Shown here piece after piece: positions 59,174 to 64,000 of a DNA stretch of 64,000 bases. Where the stretch lies: NCBI GenBank assembly GCA_024276995.1, contig JAJRWB010000001.1, forward strand, positions 212,993 through 276,992, in the 5' to 3' direction. This DNA is from Candidatus Eiseniibacteriota bacterium (GTDB lineage Bacteria > Orphanbacterota > Orphanbacteria > Orphanbacterales > Orphanbacteraceae). The stretch's first letter is position 1. Every line of letters begins with the position of its first letter. The notes below the pieces were generated by a model that had not been told where the DNA came from, did not search any database, and was given only the letters and a program-made list of their open reading frames with translations. Both the position numbers and the translations under genes were made by a program.

Positions 59174-62100
59174 TCAACGAACAAGAACCATCTGTCGCAC
59201 CACGCTGTTCCCCCCCGCGTCCACCCGATAGAAGTAGACGCCGCTGCCGGCGCGATTGCCGCGGAAATCGTAACCGTCCCATGTCACGTCGTCGTAAACG
59301 CCCGGTGGACGCTCTTCGTGCAGGAGCTCGATGAGAGAGCGGCCGTTCACGTCGTACACGGTGATCCTCACGTCGTAGGCGTCGACGCCGTCGGGGAGTT
59401 GGAAGGGGATCGTCGTGAGAGGGTTGAACGGGTTCGGTCGGTTCTGTTCGACGAGGAAACGACCGACCACCGGAACGAAGTGGAGTTCGATCGGCACATC
59501 GAGGGTATCGCTTGCCGCCTTGTTGCCGTAGCGGTCGACGAATTCGACTACATAAAGCGCCGACGTGATCCCCTTGAGATCGACGTCGTCGAGGCGGTCG
59601 AGATAGCGCGAAGCGTCTCCGGAGGAGTGGAACACCGTTTCCCACGATCCTCCGGGGACGAGGCGGCGCCGGACGTCGAGGAGGGCGGGGGATTCACTCG
59701 GATCGGCGGTCCAGTCGATGTCGATGCCGCCGCTCACTTCCGATGCGCGGAACGTCGCCGGCGGAGGGGGAGGAATCAAGTCGATGAGAGTGCGGAAGGT
59801 GTCGACCGCGGAGAGGAAGAAGGCGCCCGTTTCCCCGGTGCCGCGGACGCGGAAGTAATAGAGCACTCCCGGCGTAAGGCCGGAGAGGGTCTCGACGTGG
59901 GTTGTTTCGTAGACGGCGGCCACGGGAGTCGCCCGGGTAAAGAGCGTGTCGCGGCCGTATTCGATCTGGCCGAGGCTCGGAATATCGGTGCTCCACACGA
60001 GGAGCGCCCCTTCCGCCCCGCGTGGTTCGGCGTCGATCCGCTTGAGAGACGGTGCTTTTCGCGCCGTGTCGGCCACGGTGGTGAACTCGAGATCATCCAT
60101 CATGGAGAGGTTGCCCGCCAGATCCCGGCTGATCACGCGGTAACGGTACGCCGTACCCCCCTTCAGGTCGGCGATCCTCACACGGTGCACCGTGACCCGT
60201 GTCAGGTCGAGGGGACTGCTCCGGTCGTAGCCGTTTTCGCCGTACTCGACCCGGCTGTCGGAGGGCTCGTCGGTGGTCCACGTGATCTGTGCGTCATGGA
60301 TACCGGGCACCACGACCACCTCGCCCGAAAAGAGGGGCGCCGTGGAATCGGGAGCATCACCGGTCCAGAGGGAATAAAGGTCGGAGCGGGAAACGTTGCC
60401 TGACAGGTCGCGACTGAGGGCGCGGAAGAAGAACTGCTTTCCCGGCGCGAGACCTTCGATCTGGAAGAAGTGACTCGTGCGGAACTGTTCCGGCATCTGG
60501 GTGAACAGCGCGAGCGACGAGTCGAGGCCGTACTCCACCTGTCCGCGGGACGGTTCGTCGGTGGTCCACAGGAGTTGCACCGTCCCGTCGCTTACCGCCA
60601 CCAGTTCGACGCTCGACACAACCGGTCCGGTCGAGTCGATCTCCCCGGCGGTGACGAGAACGAGGTCGTCGGAGAAGGTGACGTTCCCCGCGCGGTCCCG
60701 GCTCATCACGCGAAAATGATACGTTCGTGAAACTTCGAGATTCTCGAGGAGTACCTGGTGCTCCACCACCGACGAGGTGTCGAGAAGGGTGGCGAAATCG
60801 TACGCGCTGTTCAAGCCGAACTCCACCTGTCCTTCCGCCGGTTCGTCGGTGCGCCAGGCGACGCGCGCCGAATTCCCGGTCACGTCGAGCACCGTGACCT
60901 CCACGATCTCCGGCGGCGAGAGATCTTCGTCGAGATTGAGAATGAATGTCCGATCGCCCGACAGCGACGCATTGCCGCTCCGGTCGGCGGCGTGCACGCG
61001 AAAGTGGAAAACGAGACCCGCCGTAAGTCCCTCGATCCGGATCGAATGAGAAGTCGACGTGTCGCTTTCCACCTCGGTCTGCAGGCCGTACGTCTCGTCG
61101 AGACCGTATTCGACATATCCGTAGGTGTCCTCGTCGGTATTCCACGACACGGTGATCCCCGCGGCGCTCGCCGCGCTCAGAACGATTCCGAAGATCGCCG
61201 GCGGTGTGACGTCGGCGCCGCCGGTCGTGTCGGGTGGAGTCGCCGTGGTGAACTGGAAATCGTCCGACCAGGTGAGATTTCCGGCGCCGTCGCGGGAGAG
61301 GATCCTGAAGTGGTGTAGCGTCCCCGGGGCGAGACCGCCGATCCGCGCGGAGTGGTCCGTCCGAAGGGTGTCGTTGAGCACGGTGGCGTGATCGTACGGA
61401 AGGACGGTACCGTACTCGACCTGCCCGTCGGCCGCCTCGTCGGTGTCCCAAACGATCGTCGCGCCGTTCTCGTCGATGTTGACCGCGGCGACCGATGAGA
61501 TCACGGGGCCGTCGATGTCGGCGGGCGGCGCGGAGGTGGTGAAAAGAGCGTCGCCCGTGTAGCTCCCGTTCCCGTGGAGGTCCTCGGCATAGACGCGGAA
61601 GTGGAACGTCGTTTCCGGGTTGAGCCCGGCGAGATGAACCTGGTGGGTGAACTCGAAGGAAGATCCGAGGGTGGTGCTGAACCCGTAGTCGGCGGTGAGT
61701 CCGTACTCCACTCTCCCGACCGACGCCTCGTCGGTATCCCAGGAAAGCCACGCCCCGTCGCTCGCCGTGGAGTCGACGGTGAGATTCGAGACGACCGGAG
61801 CGGTGCTGTCGGCCGCACCGGGCGAATCGGTGACCAGCGTCCGGTCGCCGCTCGTGAACGTCCCCCCCGCCGCCTCGGCGCGGGCGCGGAAATGGTATGT
61901 CGTGCCCGGTTCGAGCGGGAAGAGGCGGATCGAATGGGTGATCGCGGCCGCGCCGCCCGACGCCGTGTGGCCGTACGTCGTGTCGATGCCGTAGTCGACG
62001 AAGCCGCCCGCCGAGTCCGACGTGACGAACGACACGACGGCGTCCGTGTCGGAGAGAGAGGCGACGCTGAGGGAGGTGATCGTGATCGCCGGCGGTGTAG

Positions 62101-64000
62101 GGGGAGGTTCGGCGGTGGTGAACGTCCTGTCGCCGGAGACGGTCTCGTTGCCCGAAGCATCGGCGGAGCGCACTTGGTAGTGGTAGAACGTTCCGGGCAA
62201 GAGGCCGGTGAGCTCGACCTGGTGGAATGTACGCAGCGCGGCGACGGTGATGCTGCCCGATTCATACGCCGTGGTGAGACCATAGGCGACGCGGCTGTCG
62301 GCGTCCTCGTCGCTGTTCCACGTCACGGTGGCCGACGAGTCGGTCACCGGCGCCGCCTCGATCGACGAAAGGACAGGCGGCGTGACATCCGGGGCGGTGG
62401 CGGCGGAGGCGACATTCGACAGCGCCGACCAGTTGCCCGCGTCGTCCTGTGCCTTGAGTGCGAAGTAGTACGTCGTCCCCGCGCCGAAACCGTCGAGGGT
62501 AAGGCGCTCGGTGTTCCCTGCGCTCCGCGGTACCCCGGTGCTCACGCCGTAACCTTGGTCGAAGTTGCCGTCATTCAATGGGGAATCGGACCAGCGCAGC
62601 GTGTAGGCGGAAGCGGTGCCCGACGTTCCGTCATCGCCGGGGGCGGTCCAGGCGAGATCGATGGTGCCCGCTTCGGCGGCGGGCGAGGCGGCGAGATCGC
62701 TCACTGCGGCGGGAGGAACGACGTCGGCGCTGTCCGCGGCGGAAGGAAGAGCGCTCACCGGGTCGGAGAGACGACTCGTACGTCCCGACAGATCGACCGA
62801 TTCGACGCGGTAATGGTAAAGGGAGTCGGGTGAGAGGCCGGCGTGGATCCACGATGTGAAGAGTCCCCGGTTCACCCGATTCGATTCGACCGGGAGGCTG
62901 CGGATGCGGACGTTGTCGAACCACGCCTTGCCGTTTCCCCAGATGTAGAAACCCGCCGTGCCGTCGAGGCTCGGTGTCGCGCCATCGCCGACTCCCCAGA
63001 CCTGCATCGTGGGCGGTTCGGTCTCTCCTTCGGGCCAGACGGTGCAGCCAAGCTTTACGCTCCCCCCCTCGTTGCGGGCGAACACGTGGAACGAGTACCA
63101 CTGGTCGGCGTCCGGGATGAACGTCTCCGACGCCGGATCGACGGTGACGGAGGGATCCCCCGCGGATTCGATCCGGATCGGCTCGGTGTCGGAGAAACGG
63201 ATCAGGTAATAGATCACCCCGCTCGCGTCGACATTCCGTCGAAGCATGAAGCCGGCGGTGGCACCCGGCGTGATCCGAAAGTTTCCGGTGAATTCCATGT
63301 CGCCGAAATAGGCGAGGTTGTTGTTCGGATAGTAGTAGCCGAGGTAAGCGCCCCCCTGCGGGTCGCCCTGATAAACGCGCCCGTGACCCGGAAAATCGAC
63401 GACGCCGAAGCGGTCGACCGGGTCGCGCCAGCCGGGCGGGTCGGCGCCGTCGGGGACGCTTTCGAAGTCGATATCGAGAAGGTCGAGGGAACCGGTCGGC
63501 GCCGTGGCGGTCCAGTAGACGTTGTACGACGCCAGGTTCGACTGGGCGACGCCGTTCCAGGTGAGGCCAACGAGCGCCGGGCCGGCGCTCGCGGCGAGTC
63601 CGGAGGGAACACCCGGAGGGCCGGCGACCGTCCCCGAAGAGGTGGCGAACGTCGCGTCGGCGGTCGAGTCCCTCCGGCCGCCGGCGTACGCCACCACCTG
63701 GAAATGGACGGTGCTCCCGGGAGTGAGGCCGGTGAGGTGAGCCGTGTGAGAGACGCCTGGCGCCGCGACGGACGCCGCAGTCAAGCCGTACGACGGGGCG
63801 GCACTCCCGTAGCGGACGAAGCCGTAGGCCGATTCGCTCGACTGCCATGTTACCCGGGCGCTGCCGGTATCGATCGAATCGACGGTGACATTCGACAAGG
63901 TGATCGGGGGGGGGGGGGAGAGGGGGGGTCCGGCGCGGGGAAAGAGAGGAGGTTGGAGAGGGGAGAGAGGTTTCCCGCCTCGCCATACGAGCGTAGGAGA
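59174..64000 (-). CDS. Giant secreted repeat protein: fibronectin-III-like modules with C-terminal FlgD-Ig/sorting domain (5' end outside window; probable frameshift)
   Basis: More than 1570 residues are visible. About ten repeats of ~100 residues carry a W-[ST]-x-DE..G.VEYG core and end in HFRV...D..GN, the purple-acid-phosphatase-N/FN3 pattern. One module near the left end contains a laminin-G-like insertion (DFESVPDGADPPGW to AWFDNVRI), and classical FN3 modules lie beside it. The C-terminus (about 1490-1574) is a FlgD-Ig-type domain with NRPNPFNPLTTI and SGVYFYRV, as in type-IX-like secreted proteins. Upstream of TTG 63898 the frame is open but Pro-rich; an adjacent frame reads as the end of another FN3 module, so a one-base slip in the 13-G tract at 63906-63918 is likely. 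Confidence 0.85.
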   Translation of the reverse strand, partial: SPTLVWRGGKPLSPLQPPLFPRAGPPLSPPPPITLSNVTVDSIDTGSARVTWQSSESAYGFVRYGSAAPSYGLTAASVAAPGVSHTAHLTGLTPGSTVHFQVVAYAGGRRDSTADATFATSSGTVAGPPGVPSGLAASAGPALVGLTWNGVAQSNLASYNVYWTATAPTGSLDLLDIDFESVPDGADPPGWRDPVDRFGVVDFPGHGRVYQGDPQGGAYLGYYYPNNNLAYFGDMEFTGNFRITPGATAGFMLRRNVDASGVIYYLIRFSDTEPIRIESAGDPSVTVDPASETFIPDADQWYSFHVFARNEGGSVKLGCTVWPEGETEPPTMQVWGVGDGATPSLDGTAGFYIWGNGKAWFDNVRIRSLPVESNRVNRGLFTSWIHAGLSPDSLYHYRVESVDLSGRTSRLSDPVSALPSAADSADVVPPAAVSDLAASPAAEAGTIDLAWTAPGDDGTSGTASAYTLRWSDSPLNDGNFDQGYGVSTGVPRSAGNTERLTLDGFGAGTTYYFALKAQDDAGNWSALSNVASAATAPDVTPPVLSSIEAAPVTDSSATVTWNSDEDADSRVAYGLTTAYESGSITVAALRTFHQVELTGLLPGTFYHYQVRSADASGNETVSGDRTFTTAEPPPTPPAITITSLSVASLSDTDAVVSFVTSDSAGGFVDYGIDTTYGHTASGGAAAITHSIRLFPLEPGTTYHFRARAEAAGGTFTSGDRTLVTDSPGAADSTAPVVSNLTVDSTASDGAWLSWDTDEASVGRVEYGLTADYGFSTTLGSSFEFTHQVHLAGLNPETTFHFRVYAEDLHGNGSYTGDALFTTSAPPADIDGPVISSVAAVNIDENGATIVWDTDEAADGQVEYGTVLPYDHATVLNDTLRTDHSARIGGLAPGTLHHFRILSRDGAGNLTWSDDFQFTTATPPDTTGGADVTPPAIFGIVLSAASAAGITVSWNTDEDTYGYVEYGLDETYGLQTEVESDTSTSHSIRIEGLTAGLVFHFRVHAADRSGNASLSGDRTFILNLDEDLSPPEIVEVTVLDVTGNSARVAWRTDEPAEGQVEFGLNSAYDFATLLDTSSVVEHQVLLENLEVSRTYHFRVMSRDRAGNVTFSDDLVLVTAGEIDSTGPVVSSVELVAVSDGTVQLLWTTDEPSRGQVEYGLDSSLALFTQMPEQFRTSHFFQIEGLAPGKQFFFRALSRDLSGNVSRSDLYSLWTGDAPDSTAPLFSGEVVVVPGIHDAQITWTTDEPSDSRVEYGENGYDRSSPLDLTRVTVHRVRIADLKGGTAYRYRVISRDLAGNLSMMDDLEFTTVADTARKAPSLKRIDAEPRGAEGALLVWSTDIPSLGQIEYGRDTLFTRATPVAAVYETTHVETLSGLTPGVLYYFRVRGTGETGAFFLSAVDTFRTLIDLIPPPPPATFRASEVSGGIDIDWTADPSESPALLDVRRRLVPGGSWETVFHSSGDASRYLDRLDDVDLKGITSALYVVEFVDRYGNKAASDTLDVPIELHFVPVVGRFLVEQNRPNPFNPLTTIPFQLPDGVDAYDVRITVYDVNGRSLIELLHEERPPGVYDDVTWDGYDFRGNRAGSGVYFYRVDAGGNSVVRQMVLVR
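63906..63918. repeat. Homopolymer tract of 13 G, probable frameshift site
   Basis: Thirteen consecutive G lie in the coding region of the repeat protein, followed after two bases by a second run of seven G. Upstream of the tract the minus strand encodes YGEAGNLSPLSNLLSF, an FN3-module ending, in one frame; downstream it encodes ITLSNVTVDS in another. Adding one base to the tract joins them. Confidence 0.75.

Noticed and set aside
1..64000. CRISPR arrays, insertion sequences, prophage or attachment sites.
   Set aside because: No regularly spaced direct repeats, transposase, integrase or terminal inverted repeats were seen. The gene order is that of a vertically inherited flagellar locus.

Overview
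The window is GC-rich bacterial chromosome dominated by one very large, almost complete flagellar locus transcribed on the minus strand (about 3.2-59 kb), with a short housekeeping segment on the plus strand at the left and part of a giant fibronectin-III-like surface protein at the right. L- and P-ring genes (flgH, flgI) show a diderm cell. High GC, a FliW/CsrA pair, FlbD, and a secreted protein ending in a FlgD-Ig-type domain with a PNPFNP motif fit a little-studied FCB-type phylum (for example Eisenbacteria-, Krumholzibacteriota- or Latescibacteria-like). This assignment is inference.

Layout, left to right. (1) Plus strand, 1-3.2 kb: the end of an unrecognised gene, engB, a class-V aminotransferase, purA, then tRNA-Lys(UUU) with its own promoter. 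(2) Minus strand, 3.2-9.3 kb: two HDOD proteins around a GAF histidine kinase, then two motB paralogues, motA and flbD. (3) 9.3-12.6 kb: a flgM-like gene, fliD, fliS and flagellin. (4) 12.6-20.5 kb: a glycosylation block of three glycosyltransferase genes and a methyltransferase. (5) 20.5-31.3 kb: csrA, fliW, flgL, flgK, flgN, flgJ (fused to a lytic transglycosylase), flgI, flgH, flgA, flgG, flgF, a second FliK-like gene and fliA. (6) 31.3-39 kb: flhA, flhB, fliR, fliQ, fliP, fliO, fliN, fliM, fliL. (7) 39-51.7 kb: flgE, the flagellar-operon protein, flgD, fliK, motE, fliJ, fliI, fliH, fliG, fliF, fliE, flgC, flgB. (8) 51.7-59.1 kb: a sigma54 response regulator and its partner kinase, a SprA-related protein and three response regulators. 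(9) 59.2-64 kb: the repeat protein. No gene-free stretch exceeds 300 bases.

The regulatory order can be read from the DNA. A sigma54 activator with an intact GAFTGA motif sits beside -24/-12 elements before flgB (51711-51726) and flgF (29099-29114, an exact consensus match). fliA supplies sigma28, and sigma28-like promoters precede flagellin (12612-12638) and the SprA-related gene (55952-55978, near perfect). A FlgM-like protein probably restrains FliA, and FliW with CsrA probably tunes flagellin translation.

Several key residues are missing. Two genes (the GT9 glycosyltransferase and flgK) carry single in-frame stop codons, and the repeat protein appears frameshifted at a 13-G tract. The second MotB lacks the ion-binding Asp, the kinase beside the sigma54 regulator has Arg where the phospho-accepting His should be, and the SprA-related protein has lost its HExxH-type site. 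The paired MotBs and the sigma28-driven SprA-like protein are the best candidates for new biology. The nonsense codons and the G-tract first need checking as sequence errors.
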